NCBI GenBank assembly: GCA_014084085.1
Contig: NPFB01000017.1
Span: forward strand, 124,612 to 188,611
Origin: Hondaea fermentalgiana
Lineage: Eukaryota; Sar; Bigyra; Thraustochytrida; Thraustochytriidae
Direction of reading: 5' to 3'
Length of the DNA stretch: 64,000 bases
This document shows, piece after piece, positions 18,421-27,658 of this stretch. Each line of letters opens with the position of its first letter. Position 1 is the stretch's first letter. The position numbers and the translations under genes are program-made. A model generated the notes under the pieces. It was not told the DNA's origin. It saw nothing but the letters and a program-made list of their open reading frames with translations, and searched no databases.

Positions 18421-19971
18421 TTACGCGGCGCGCGAGGTTAGGACGCTCCTGTTGCCCTGGCCGCCGCTGGTGGACGCAGGCACTACGGTGGAGGTAGATG
18501 TGGGGGGGGTAAAGAGCGAGACGATGGCGAAGAGGAGGACGCCAGTGAGGAAAACGAGCACCTTGGATCTTGAAGATGAGTAATAGAATGCGAGAACGAG
18601 CCCGAGCATCAGAAAAATCCACCACCATGCATCCCCGTCCGCCTTGACCGTGGCGGCAGTGGAGTCTCTACTGGCATCGCTCTGCAGGGACGAAGTGCCT
18701 TTTGCATCGGGAAGCACGAGACCTGAAGGTTTTGCATTGGCGCGGAGTGCATGTAGCCAAGCGTCCTTTTCCGCATTATCTTGGGCCAAGCAGACAAGAT
18801 TCCGGTCGGGCGTGACAATGAGAAGTGCATGTGACGCCCCGTCCGCTAGCGGCGATCCATCGGGCAGATCCTGTGCGCCAATGACCTCACATTTTGCTCG
18901 AAAGTACCATTTGCGGCGATGACGACCCATTAACGCCTTGCTGCCCGGCCGCGCGTACACGAGACAGTCATTGAAGAGAAAGAACTTGCGGCGCTTCTTC
19001 GTCTTGCGATGCGTGCATAGCTTGACAAGCTCGCCTTCTTTGACAAAGATGCGGTGCGTTTGAAAAAGCACAGCGCCGCCATCCTGTTGCGAGCGATCTC
19101 CGGCGGCCGTGACATTGGTGCCGGCGCTTGCAACGGACTCGTCGTCGGCGATCGGGGAAACACAGTCGGGACTCGCGGTGCTCTCCCCCGCCGCCACGCT
19201 TGCACCTTCGCTTGCTGTAGTGATGGCACTCTGGACTTCCCAGACCTTGACCGCATTTTCCCGCTGACGAACGGTTTCGTTTATCTCGGAAGCCACTTGC
19301 TCCATGTGCGCAAGGGCTTCCTTACACGCAGCAAGGTCTTTGTGGTCTTTGGGAAGTCGCTTGATGAGCTCTTGCAAAAGAAGAATGTGTCTTGGCACTC
19401 GTTGAATCGGCATGACGAGAAGCGACAAGAAGGTTTGACCGCGCCCGGCGGTCTCTTCGCAATCCTTCACGACCTTTGCAAATCGCTTGCTCGTGGCGCA
19501 GAGACGCGACAGGAGCGCCAAAGCATCATTGTGATTTGAGCAATAGTCTCTGTAGAGGCGAAAGTACGGCGCAATGTGCCGATACAAGTCACCAACTGTG
19601 TGTTTCGATCGTGCTGCCTTGAGAGCGACCTGAAATTCCAGAGACAAAGTGTACAGTTGCGAAACATTGCCAAAAATGGTTCGTACAACGTGGTGTTCGC
19701 TGCCGCAATCTGACTGCGCTACGACTTCGCGCACCGCGGGCACAAAGTCTTCGATGAGGATTTTTAGAAAGTCGGCATAACGCCGTTCCGTTTCGCAAAT
19801 CTCCTCGCAAACGCGCTCCCAGGCAGCGGGCTCGCATGACGAGGACGGCATTTTGGCAGACCAAGAATTTGTCGTTGCTTGTTTTGGCAAGCCGAGAAGA
19901 GCGCGTTGCCTGTTTTGGAATTGGAAATGGTCTTTGTTTGGGCCAAAGGTGAAACAATTTTTTCCCTCCAT
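18421..19971 (-). CDS. RhoGEF with DH-PH tandem and C-terminal membrane anchor
   Basis: From the first in-frame ATG at 19971 (A at -3, G at +4) the product is 516 residues; an internal ATG at 19851 would remove 40 residues and still keep the whole DH domain. The DH (Dbl homology) domain spans about 49-240, with WERVCEEICETERRYADFL and the signature LLVMPIQRVPRHILLLQELIKR. A Ser/Ala-rich linker leads to a PH domain at about 307-413 (VKEGELVKLCTHRKTKKRRKF, FLFNDCLVYA, DAWLHALRANAK). Near the C-terminus two hydrophobic segments (WWWIFLMLGLVLAFYY and VLVFLTGVLLFAIVSLF) are separated by a short basic turn, so the protein is probably tail-anchored by a hairpin in an internal membrane. It would catalyse GDP release from a Rho-type GTPase at that membrane. 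The target GTPase is unknown. Confidence 0.9.
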   Translation of the reverse strand: MEGKNCFTFGPNKDHFQFQNRQRALLGLPKQATTNSWSAKMPSSSCEPAAWERVCEEICETERRYADFLKILIEDFVPAVREVVAQSDCGSEHHVVRTIFGNVSQLYTLSLEFQVALKAARSKHTVGDLYRHIAPYFRLYRDYCSNHNDALALLSRLCATSKRFAKVVKDCEETAGRGQTFLSLLVMPIQRVPRHILLLQELIKRLPKDHKDLAACKEALAHMEQVASEINETVRQRENAVKVWEVQSAITTASEGASVAAGESTASPDCVSPIADDESVASAGTNVTAAGDRSQQDGGAVLFQTHRIFVKEGELVKLCTHRKTKKRRKFFLFNDCLVYARPGSKALMGRHRRKWYFRAKCEVIGAQDLPDGSPLADGASHALLIVTPDRNLVCLAQDNAEKDAWLHALRANAKPSGLVLPDAKGTSSLQSDASRDSTAATVKADGDAWWWIFLMLGLVLAFYYSSSRSKVLVFLTGVLLFAIVSLFTPPTSTSTVVPASTSGGQGNRSVLTSRAA

Positions 19972-20776
19972 TGTTTGATGATGCGTTTGGAAAAGAAGCC
20001 AGCGAACTGTCCGCCTGCTGGGACAGTGTCGATTTATGCGGCTCACATTGAAATAGCCAGAGAGAAAGCTTCCTCTCAGGGGTGGTGTACCTGTATAAGG
20101 GAGAAGGAGCGAAAACAAGGTTGGACAGGAATAGAAATAGCATGAATAGTTTGTTTCCGGCGGTCAGGCAAAGGCAAGATCTTGCTAGCCATTGCCGGTG
20201 GGGACGGGGAAACCTTTTGCCGGACGCCAGCTGTTTTCCGGTTGCAAGAGAGAGCGCGAGAGCCGCACGACGCACAATGCTAGGAAGTCCGCTGGAGAAA
20301 AGAGCTGGAATGCAAGAAAACCAATAATTTTCTTTTGATGTGTGTTTGTTCTCAGAGATTTGATTGGAGGGAAAGCGCTGCCGGACTATTCATCTCGCAC
20401 AAGACACGTTGATACTATGCTTTTTTTCGGAACATAAATGTGTTCTGCAGGGAAATGCTAGGTGAAGAGGGCTCCACTAAACCTTTTGGCATTGCACAAA
20501 TTTTAGGTGGGCTGGTTTGAGGGAAAAAAAAAAGTTCATCTTCAAAGGCGATGCAGACGTTGTCTTTCCAGCATTTCGAGACATGGCGCAGGAGGACGAG
20601 AAACGCAACGGTTAAAAAAAAAATAGCGAGCACGCCTATAAAAGCACGAAGACGCACGTCGAAAGAAAAGATGCCTGGAGAAGCTCGCACGTTCGTACTT
20701 TTTCTAAATATGCTGCTGAGACGAGGGTATACAATTCTATGCATTCTTTTATTTGGATCATCTATATTCTCTCCGA
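19972..20776. other. intergenic, AT-richer
   Basis: Region between the WD40-Roc-COR-TIR stop and the RhoGEF start. It has several A/T runs (20521-20535, 20611-20625). No frame is convincing. Confidence 0.5.
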
Positions 20777-23700
20777 TCAGCAGGCGCCGATCCGCGTAAT
20801 AAGCTCGTTGTAAAAGCCTTCGGCCAAGTACAAACGACGCTGAAATGGCATGGACTCCCTGTCATCGAAGATGTGTCTGGCTGACTCGGGAACTGTGTCG
20901 ATGTAGGTGGAAAATTCAGTGAAGCCGACGCGTTTGGGATCGCTCTCGTGCACGAGCAAGATGGGCTTTCCGGCTTGCAAGGCCGTGCTGAGCTCCATGC
21001 AAACTGCCTTGGAATCAAAAACAGTCTTACTCAAAAAGAGCAAATAGCACTTCGACGCCCGGATTCCAGCTTGCATTTCCTCCTTGGAGAGATTGCCCTC
21101 CGTACGCTGGTCGACCCAGACCTTGAGTCCACGGTTGGCGATCTTTTCAGCCATGAGATTGCATGCATCGCCTGCCTCAAGCTGCTTGTGGCTCAAAAAG
21201 ACGTGATACTTCAAGTCAGAGGCCAATGGTAAATCTGCAGCGTCGACCATACCCGTGTCCTTTTCATCCTCTTTCAGCGAGCCGTCTTGGAAAAACGGTG
21301 CAAAGTCTTCCACTTTGGCGTTTTTGGTGCCCACAGACTCGACCAAGGCTGCGCCGGATTGGCGTGCGTCCACTACGTCGTCGTACGCGACCAAGACAGA
21401 CGCGTTTCTTGGCGACTGAAGGAGAAGCCCCCAAGGCAGGTCTCGAAAGACCGCGTCGCGCGCGCCTCGAAACATGCTCAGCAGCGTCTTAAGAGTGCTC
21501 AATGGCTTGTCAGAGTCACGCTCGAGGCGGATCCAGATCTTGTCCTTGGTCTGCTCAAGAGCAAAGACGGAGAAGCCGAAGCGAATGATAGCCTGATCCC
21601 CTGCAAGCTGAGGCGCCCGTCTTCGAGGCCCCGTGTCGCCACTGTACTGAACACACAGCGAGAGCAAGCGCGCAAAGACGCCGTCCGGAAGAAAGAACTT
21701 GGAAAAGTCCAAAACGCATGTCAGACCGATGTCCATGTCAGCCACAGCTTCGTCAAGACTAGCGTCTGCCGAATTCTTGAGCAGACTGCTCACGAAATAA
21801 AGAGGTTCGCTTTGGCGGCCCCTTGTCAGCGCCTCCTCTGGAAACGCCCAGTCTGAAATCAGCATCGTCTCCTGCATAAACTCCCGCAGATACTCGACTT
21901 CTTCGCCATTCCAGAGGAACTCGAGCAGACTGAGCGTGGCAACGCCGCGTTTACGGAGAATCGCAAAGTCTTTCTTGAGACCAGCCTGTTGAAGCTCGCG
22001 ATTGTGTCGCATCTGCTTGACATGGATCTCGTCTGCGATCACGCGCGAAAGCTTGTCGAGAAGCCATTGCGGGTTCAGCACAACCTTGTCGTGCAGACTG
22101 TCGGTGACGCGCAGATGAACGAGCATGCCGAGCTCGTGAAAAAACTCGAGCAACTCATCTGTTTGGTCGCCAGCGTGATACTGGTTCGCGAGCTCCTGCA
22201 CCGTTGCAAAGGGCACATGGTCGCATTCAAGGTTCAGAAGGTCCTCCAACACCTTGAGCCACCGCAGCGAGATCTTTCGCGTGACGGCCTCGAGCGACGA
22301 CGCGCTTGCTTCGACAGCAGCGCGCAATGCCGAGGCACGATCCGGCTCACGACTCATGTTGTCGATGGGGAAAAAACTCAGCTCAACTGCAGGGTTTGTG
22401 ACAATGTTTTCGTTTTCGTCAACAGAGAGAGTCTCGACGAGGATCTCCTCCACGACGTTGACGTCAACTGACGCCTGGTCATAGTGCGTACCCACTAAAA
22501 TGATGGGCGCGGTTGGCGCATGCAGCTTGACCGAGTTGAGCCAAATGGAAAGGTACTCTATGGCTTTCTCTTGCTCAAGGAGAAGTTCTTGCATATCGAA
22601 GACGACCATGAAGACGCCGCCCTCGTGCGTGAGAAAAAGGTGATGCAGTGCGTAAAAGACGTCCTGGCCCGCATAGTCCCAGATCGTAAAGAAGATCTTC
22701 TGGCCCGTCTGCGTCTCGCCGGCCATTTCCTCGATCTCTGCGAATCTGAATCGCTGCGCCATTTCGGCCTCAGGAACGAGCTCCACTACCTCCTCTGCAA
22801 CGAAGGGCCGCCGCGCAGAAGAAGTTCGGCGTCCAAAGACAAGATCCGAAGCCTTTCGGCTGATGCGTTTTGGGAGCGATTGCCGCTTCCTGCTCGCAGC
22901 TTGCTTCTCCCGCGCGGCCAGGCGCAGCGCCGCCGCGCGTAACGCCTGGCGTTCAAATCCGCTGTCAACGTCTTTGATCTCATTCCAGGACTCTGCGTCG
23001 GTGCGCTTGAGCTCGACGCCCACCGTCGAGACGTGCTCTGCCACGGGCGGCATGCCCAGCAGCGAGCGCACCGTGGACGTCTTGCCGGCGGCGCCCTGGC
23101 CGACGACCATGAGCTTGCAGCGTCCCAGTTCCGCGAGGTCCCCGTTCGCCAGCGCCGCCTTGAGCGCCTCCGCCGACGCCGAAGAAGAAGGCGCGCACCC
23201 CGACGCGGTGCCGAGTGCTTCCCCGATGGGTCGCGCGGCCTCCGTGCCGTCCAGCACGCGCGTCGAGGCGCCCGTCTCTGCGTCCCAGACACGCACACTG
23301 TAGTCCCTGGACCCAAAGGAATTGCCGGATCCGCTCACGAGCTCGGACCCGAAGAGAGACACCGAGCGCACGTAGTCCGTGTGCCCGTGCAAGACGTGCA
23401 GCGTGGCTCCGCTGCGCGCGTCCCAGACCCTGACCGTGTTGTCGAAGGACCCGCTCACGATGCGGTTTCCCTCGAGCGCGACGGAGAGCACCAAGTCGGT
23501 GTGCCCTTGGAGCTCGAGGACCGGCTCGAAGGAGGGCACGGCGTAGGCCCTGACCTTGTTGTCCTCGGACCCGCTCACCAGGTGGTGCGCGTCGATCGCG
23601 ACGGCGCGGACCTCGCCTCTCGCCTCCGTGAGGATGTGGCGCGTGCCGCCACTGGCCCGGTCGAAGACGCGCACGGTGTTGTCGCTCAAGGCGGCCACGA

Positions 23701-24112
23701 GCAGGTCCTCGTGCGCGGCGACGCCCAGGACGAGCGCCTTAGCGTCGATCCTCAAGGTCTCTCGGCCGCTCAGCTTGTCCCAGACGCGGAGGGTCTTGTC
23801 GCTGGACCCGGAGATGATCTCGTCGCCGTCGAAGACGACGCTCTTGACAGTGCCGGTGTGGCCCCTGAGGGCGTGCAGGACGGAGGCGGTGGCCACGTCG
23901 ATGACAAAGAGGCCGCCGCGGTCGGTTCCCACGGCGGCCAGCATGCCCTGCACGGCCACGGTGTTGGCCTCCTGGTTGTTGGGCACCTTGATCTCCATGA
24001 CGAGGGCGCCGTCCTTCTTGCTCCACGCACGGAGGTAGCGGTCCTCGCTGGCGGCCAGCACGAGGTCGGCGGACTGCGCGACGCCGTACACGGTGCCTTC
24101 GATGCGGCCCAT
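20777..24112 (-). CDS. WD40-Roc-COR-TIR protein (ROCO family)
   Basis: The first in-frame ATG is at 24112, giving 1111 residues. Residues 1-300 form about seven WD40 blades (for example LRGHTGTVKSVVFD, SGSSDKTLRVWD, LQGHTDLVLSVALE, VSGSFDNTVRVWD). A Roc GTPase follows: P-loop GQGAAGKTST at about 338, switch region WDYAGQDVFYALHHLFLTHEG, and VGTHYDQ as the guanine-specificity motif. Between P-loop and switch there is a basic insertion. A COR region follows (WLKVLEDLLNLECDHV, LHDKVVLNPQWLLDKLSRVI). The C-terminus (about 965-1090) is TIR-like: YHVFLSHKQ, GLKVWVDQR, GIRASKCYLLFLSKTVFDSKAVCMELSTAL, KPILLVHE. The Glu in CMEL sits where plant TIR NADases have their catalytic Glu in WCLxEL. No kinase domain is present, unlike LRRK2. 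The set looks like a sensor, switch and effector in one chain; an immune or cell-death role is inferred. Confidence 0.9.
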   Translation of the reverse strand: MGRIEGTVYGVAQSADLVLAASEDRYLRAWSKKDGALVMEIKVPNNQEANTVAVQGMLAAVGTDRGGLFVIDVATASVLHALRGHTGTVKSVVFDGDEIISGSSDKTLRVWDKLSGRETLRIDAKALVLGVAAHEDLLVAALSDNTVRVFDRASGGTRHILTEARGEVRAVAIDAHHLVSGSEDNKVRAYAVPSFEPVLELQGHTDLVLSVALEGNRIVSGSFDNTVRVWDARSGATLHVLHGHTDYVRSVSLFGSELVSGSGNSFGSRDYSVRVWDAETGASTRVLDGTEAARPIGEALGTASGCAPSSSASAEALKAALANGDLAELGRCKLMVVGQGAAGKTSTVRSLLGMPPVAEHVSTVGVELKRTDAESWNEIKDVDSGFERQALRAAALRLAAREKQAASRKRQSLPKRISRKASDLVFGRRTSSARRPFVAEEVVELVPEAEMAQRFRFAEIEEMAGETQTGQKIFFTIWDYAGQDVFYALHHLFLTHEGGVFMVVFDMQELLLEQEKAIEYLSIWLNSVKLHAPTAPIILVGTHYDQASVDVNVVEEILVETLSVDENENIVTNPAVELSFFPIDNMSREPDRASALRAAVEASASSLEAVTRKISLRWLKVLEDLLNLECDHVPFATVQELANQYHAGDQTDELLEFFHELGMLVHLRVTDSLHDKVVLNPQWLLDKLSRVIADEIHVKQMRHNRELQQAGLKKDFAILRKRGVATLSLLEFLWNGEEVEYLREFMQETMLISDWAFPEEALTRGRQSEPLYFVSSLLKNSADASLDEAVADMDIGLTCVLDFSKFFLPDGVFARLLSLCVQYSGDTGPRRRAPQLAGDQAIIRFGFSVFALEQTKDKIWIRLERDSDKPLSTLKTLLSMFRGARDAVFRDLPWGLLLQSPRNASVLVAYDDVVDARQSGAALVESVGTKNAKVEDFAPFFQDGSLKEDEKDTGMVDAADLPLASDLKYHVFLSHKQLEAGDACNLMAEKIANRGLKVWVDQRTEGNLSKEEMQAGIRASKCYLLFLSKTVFDSKAVCMELSTALQAGKPILLVHESDPKRVGFTEFSTYIDTVPESARHIFDDRESMPFQRRLYLAEGFYNELITRIGAC

Positions 24113-25284
24113 GGCGGCGGCGGCGGCGGCGAGGAGAAGACGCGAAGAGAGCTTGAGCTGGTTGCTGATGCAACGCGGACTTGGTACGTCACGCGCTTCG
24201 TGGGGGCGGGCGCGCACAGGGCGTGCGTGCCGCGGCGCCGCCTGCCCGCGCGTAGGGAAAGAGGGTCGAGTGCGCAGCTGCCTGCGACTTGCAGGCCTAC
24301 CGGTCTGCCTGCCACGTGGTCGCGCCGCGGCGCGAGGGCGAGCGAAGGGGAGATTAGGTGTTTGGACCAAGAATACCAGCGCGTGCACACCTTGCGGGTC
24401 TTTAGAAAGGAAGCTGCAGCTGCGGGAGCTGGCCCGACAAACCTTTGCCTTTTAGTAGCAGGCCTACTTACAGTCGGGCCACCTCATAGCATTTCTGTGA
24501 GCCCCCATGTATCTTCGACGGGCGATAACTCGCACCATCTTGCAAAAAGTCAAACCCTCACCCAGAGGCTAGTAGGGAGGCCTACCTCAAACACTCCAAA
24601 GGAAAAAGGAGAATTCCGCGAAACAGGGATGGTTGGGCTCAGAGTGTCGGCTCCAATCTCCATTGCGAGTTGCGTCGATTTTTTTAGTCAAAGAGTCTGG
24701 AGCGAGCGGGCAAGCGGTAAAGTTCGGATCCACACAAGCCCAAAGAGGCCCGAACGGCTAATTGGTTTTTATGTCGTGGACTTACTCATGTCTCCTATGG
24801 AGACTGAGCAACCCTCCAAATGATGATATGAGGTGGACCGACTAGGTGCACCTCTAAGTAGGTGTTGTGCTCCCAGTATACTTTAACAAGTATGTAGTAT
24901 ACCAACAAACAAGCGGCGTATGTATACAACTGACATCCCACCCGAGGCTTGCGAGAAGGGAGGACAGAGACAGGTGTATGGTCAAAAGAAGACAAAAGGC
25001 GATCGAAACTTCGCGTGCAACGTAGCGAAAGAGATTCGTGCAGCGCGATGATGTTGTCTGTGTATGCTCGAGCTTTTTACCCAAACGCAGAAGGTTGTTG
25101 GTTCATTCGAACCATCCCATTTGCTCGACTTTGCTCGATTCTGTACACTTCATTCGATCCCGCATGGTTTCGCTCTTCATTATATTTCTGACGCTGAAGC
25201 AAGGCGAGGAAACGGTGACAAAAGATAGGCAAAAGTGCGTGTTATGAGAGGATGCAAAATATAATAGACAAACTCGTTATAATT
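24113..25284. other. intergenic, no gene seen
   Basis: The region holds the ROCO promoter (GC-rich, to about 24430), then an AT-richer stretch. A possible splice-acceptor-like CTTACAG at 24468 has no matching coding sequence. Nothing else is supported. Confidence 0.5.
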
Positions 25285-27048
25285 TCAAAGAATGGCACGC
25301 ACGCTGCGTTTCTTAATCGCAAGCATATCAAAGACGGCTTGATACATGTTGCCGTCAAAGACAACGGGCTCACGAAGCGCCCAGCGGTCAGCCGTTCGAA
25401 ACGGGGCTTGTATAATATGAGATCCACTAATGAGTCCACCACCCGCCATAATGGTGTTGTAGCCACCGCCAACAATGTTGGTTGAGGCTTGTGCTAATCT
25501 ACCAGCATCAGGGCCATAATTGTCCGTCGCGGCGGTAACGATGGATCTGCCGGCAGCAGAACCGATTTCGCTGACGCTGTCCCAAACCTGATTCGTGATC
25601 AGGCTGAGCCCCGCGATGACGTCCGCCAAGGCTCGGCGCATGTCAGGATCTGTCTCTTCAGCAAATGCACGTGCAAGTTCCGTTTTGGAGAGCTGGCTCA
25701 TACCTTCTCCGACCCTGTCACGAACCATGCCAAGCGCTCGCGCGCTGGCGTTGCCGACCTTGAGCGCACCGTTACCCATGAATTCGGCAGCCTCGAGTGT
25801 GGCGGGATCCACGATTAAGGGTACCGACTCGTTCGTCTTTTCCGAATGTGTGCGTTGTGATAGACTTTCTATGCTTGTCGCAGTGCGCTTTGTCTGGGCG
25901 CGCAGACCATTGGCAATCGAAGTGGCCACACCCTCGCGCTCGATAGCTTCAAGGCGGGTCTGCATTTTTGCGTTAGCTTCTGCAAAGGCCCCCTCAATCG
26001 TTGAGTCAAGAGCTCCAAGTTGACTTGTGATGCGTTCAGCGACTGCCTTCAAATCGGCCTCGGTCGCACCCATGCGCGCGCGCAGCTCATCCATGTGACG
26101 GTCGAGAACAAAAGATGGAAGTGGCGAGTTGGGTGGAGCAGCAAGTTGAGGACCACTTCGCACGATTTGATCCGTTCGCTCGTTGGAAACTGGCACATCG
26201 GGTTCATTTTGGACATCAGGAATTGGCGCGTGAATGTCCAACAAAGGAGTCCGCGCGGTCACCGCATTTTCTCTTACAACAGATGGATTCTGTCCGAGAG
26301 TAGGTGGTTTCCGCCCAGGAGTTGGTGGTTTCCGCTCGGGAGTTGGTGGCTTTGTGGTCGCGTTTATATCAAGTGGAGGCATTGTGAGCCCATTGTACGG
26401 CGTCACAGAGGATGCAGGCGAGGCTGCCGAGCATACAGAGGAGCCGAGGCGAACTGCACACTTGCGATGGACCGCGGACTTGCAGGCACGGCACTCGAGA
26501 CCCTGCTTGAAGAGACCGAGGAGAAGTTCATTGCAGACCTTGCATGTTGTTGGCTTGGAAAATGTCTTGACGACGAGGGCATGATCTTGCGGCCCAAGCA
26601 TCCACGTTTGCACGGGGGACTCACGCACATTGCGCTTGGGGCCGGAGAGGTCGCCTGCGACCCCAGGTTGGCATGGGCTTTTGGCTTCGAGCATCGCGGC
26701 GCACTTGCGATGCGTGGCAAGGCCACATTTCGCGCAGGCGAGTCCTTGTTTTCGCACGCCGAGCAAGAGCTTTCCGCATGCCGCGCATTTCGTGGGTTTT
26801 GTGAAGGTCTTGACGTCGAGATCGTGCGCAAGAAGCGAGGCCGGCTCCCCGTCCCCGTCGTCCCCGAGCAAGAGAAGCTCTGGGGAGGACACGAAGGATC
26901 CTTGGGCGCTCTTCCCTCGTGTCCTCGGCGTCGCGGGGGGCGTGATGGCAGTCTGCATGGGCGAGACTTCCTCGGGCATGTCTTGCTCTCCCCGAACGCT
27001 CTGCGCGGGCTGCTGCGTCCCCGCGGTCTTCGACCTTTTCATCATCAT
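25285..27048 (-). CDS. double C1-domain protein with a senescence/spartin-like C-terminus
   Basis: From the first of three adjacent ATGs (27048) the protein has 587 residues. Two C1 zinc fingers of the phorbol-ester/diacylglycerol type lie at about 73-128 and 160-208, each fitting H-x12-C-x2-C-x13-C-x2-C-x4-H-x2-C (HDLDVKTFTKPTKCAAC; HALVVKTFSKPTTCKVC). The linker has three Pro-rich repeats (KPPTPERKPPTPGRKPPTLGQ). A helical, probably coiled-coil part spans about 330-410. The C-terminal 170 residues are Ala/Gly-rich with ALADVIAGLSLITNQVW, DNYGPDAGRLAQASTNIVGGGYNTI, resembling the senescence domain of plant ERD7 and animal spartin, which associates with lipid droplets and membranes. The protein would therefore recognise membrane lipid at both ends. 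The C1 assignment is strong; the C-terminal assignment is by eye. Confidence 0.83.
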   Translation of the reverse strand: MMMKRSKTAGTQQPAQSVRGEQDMPEEVSPMQTAITPPATPRTRGKSAQGSFVSSPELLLLGDDGDGEPASLLAHDLDVKTFTKPTKCAACGKLLLGVRKQGLACAKCGLATHRKCAAMLEAKSPCQPGVAGDLSGPKRNVRESPVQTWMLGPQDHALVVKTFSKPTTCKVCNELLLGLFKQGLECRACKSAVHRKCAVRLGSSVCSAASPASSVTPYNGLTMPPLDINATTKPPTPERKPPTPGRKPPTLGQNPSVVRENAVTARTPLLDIHAPIPDVQNEPDVPVSNERTDQIVRSGPQLAAPPNSPLPSFVLDRHMDELRARMGATEADLKAVAERITSQLGALDSTIEGAFAEANAKMQTRLEAIEREGVATSIANGLRAQTKRTATSIESLSQRTHSEKTNESVPLIVDPATLEAAEFMGNGALKVGNASARALGMVRDRVGEGMSQLSKTELARAFAEETDPDMRRALADVIAGLSLITNQVWDSVSEIGSAAGRSIVTAATDNYGPDAGRLAQASTNIVGGGYNTIMAGGGLISGSHIIQAPFRTADRWALREPVVFDGNMYQAVFDMLAIKKRSVRAIL

Positions 27049-27658
27049 CACCACTTTGGTGAAAAATCAAATCGTCCTTCCCCGCGGACGCCTCGATCCT
27101 CTTCTCCTTCTTCTTACGCGTCTCCGACGCAGTGGCCGATGCTCGTCTTCGCGCGGGGGCGCGGCCGCGTAGATCGCCGCGCGCGACGGCCTGCGAGTCT
27201 GTCTGCCGTGCGTGCAGCGCGAGCGAGTCCTGGCTGCCGCCGCTTTCCACGACGAAGTGAAGGCTGTTTGTTTGCAGGACCGGACCAGCCTCGCGGACTC
27301 TTTCGCCGCGGCGGAGCTCGACGAAGCCGGTCCTGGCGAAGCCAAGACTCTGAGAAACAGAAAGCGCGATGTGTAGCCCGCCCAACCCGGCCCAGCACGG
27401 CCCAGCCCAGCCAGCTTTCGCAGGTGGCAAGCGCAGAAGAGGTTCTGTGGACGCCCTGCCGAAGAGGCCGGTCTCGACGAAGCGAGGGCGCGGTTCGGCG
27501 GCCGTCTTCTCGTTCAGCCTTCGGAGCCTAGTCAGGTGGGACGAGCGCGTTGTGTTGCCTGCACTGGAGGGGATATCTTTGCTTGGCTGCGCTGCGTTGC
27601 GTTGCGATAAAGGCAAGCTCGCGGTCGCGGTCGGAGAGGGCGGATGGATTGCATGGCG
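27049..27658. other. intergenic upstream of the C1-domain gene
   Basis: GC-rich leader and promoter of the C1-domain gene, and downstream flank of FANCL. The 331-codon frame over it is Arg/Ala-rich with no domain and runs out of frame into the C1-domain gene. Confidence 0.5.
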
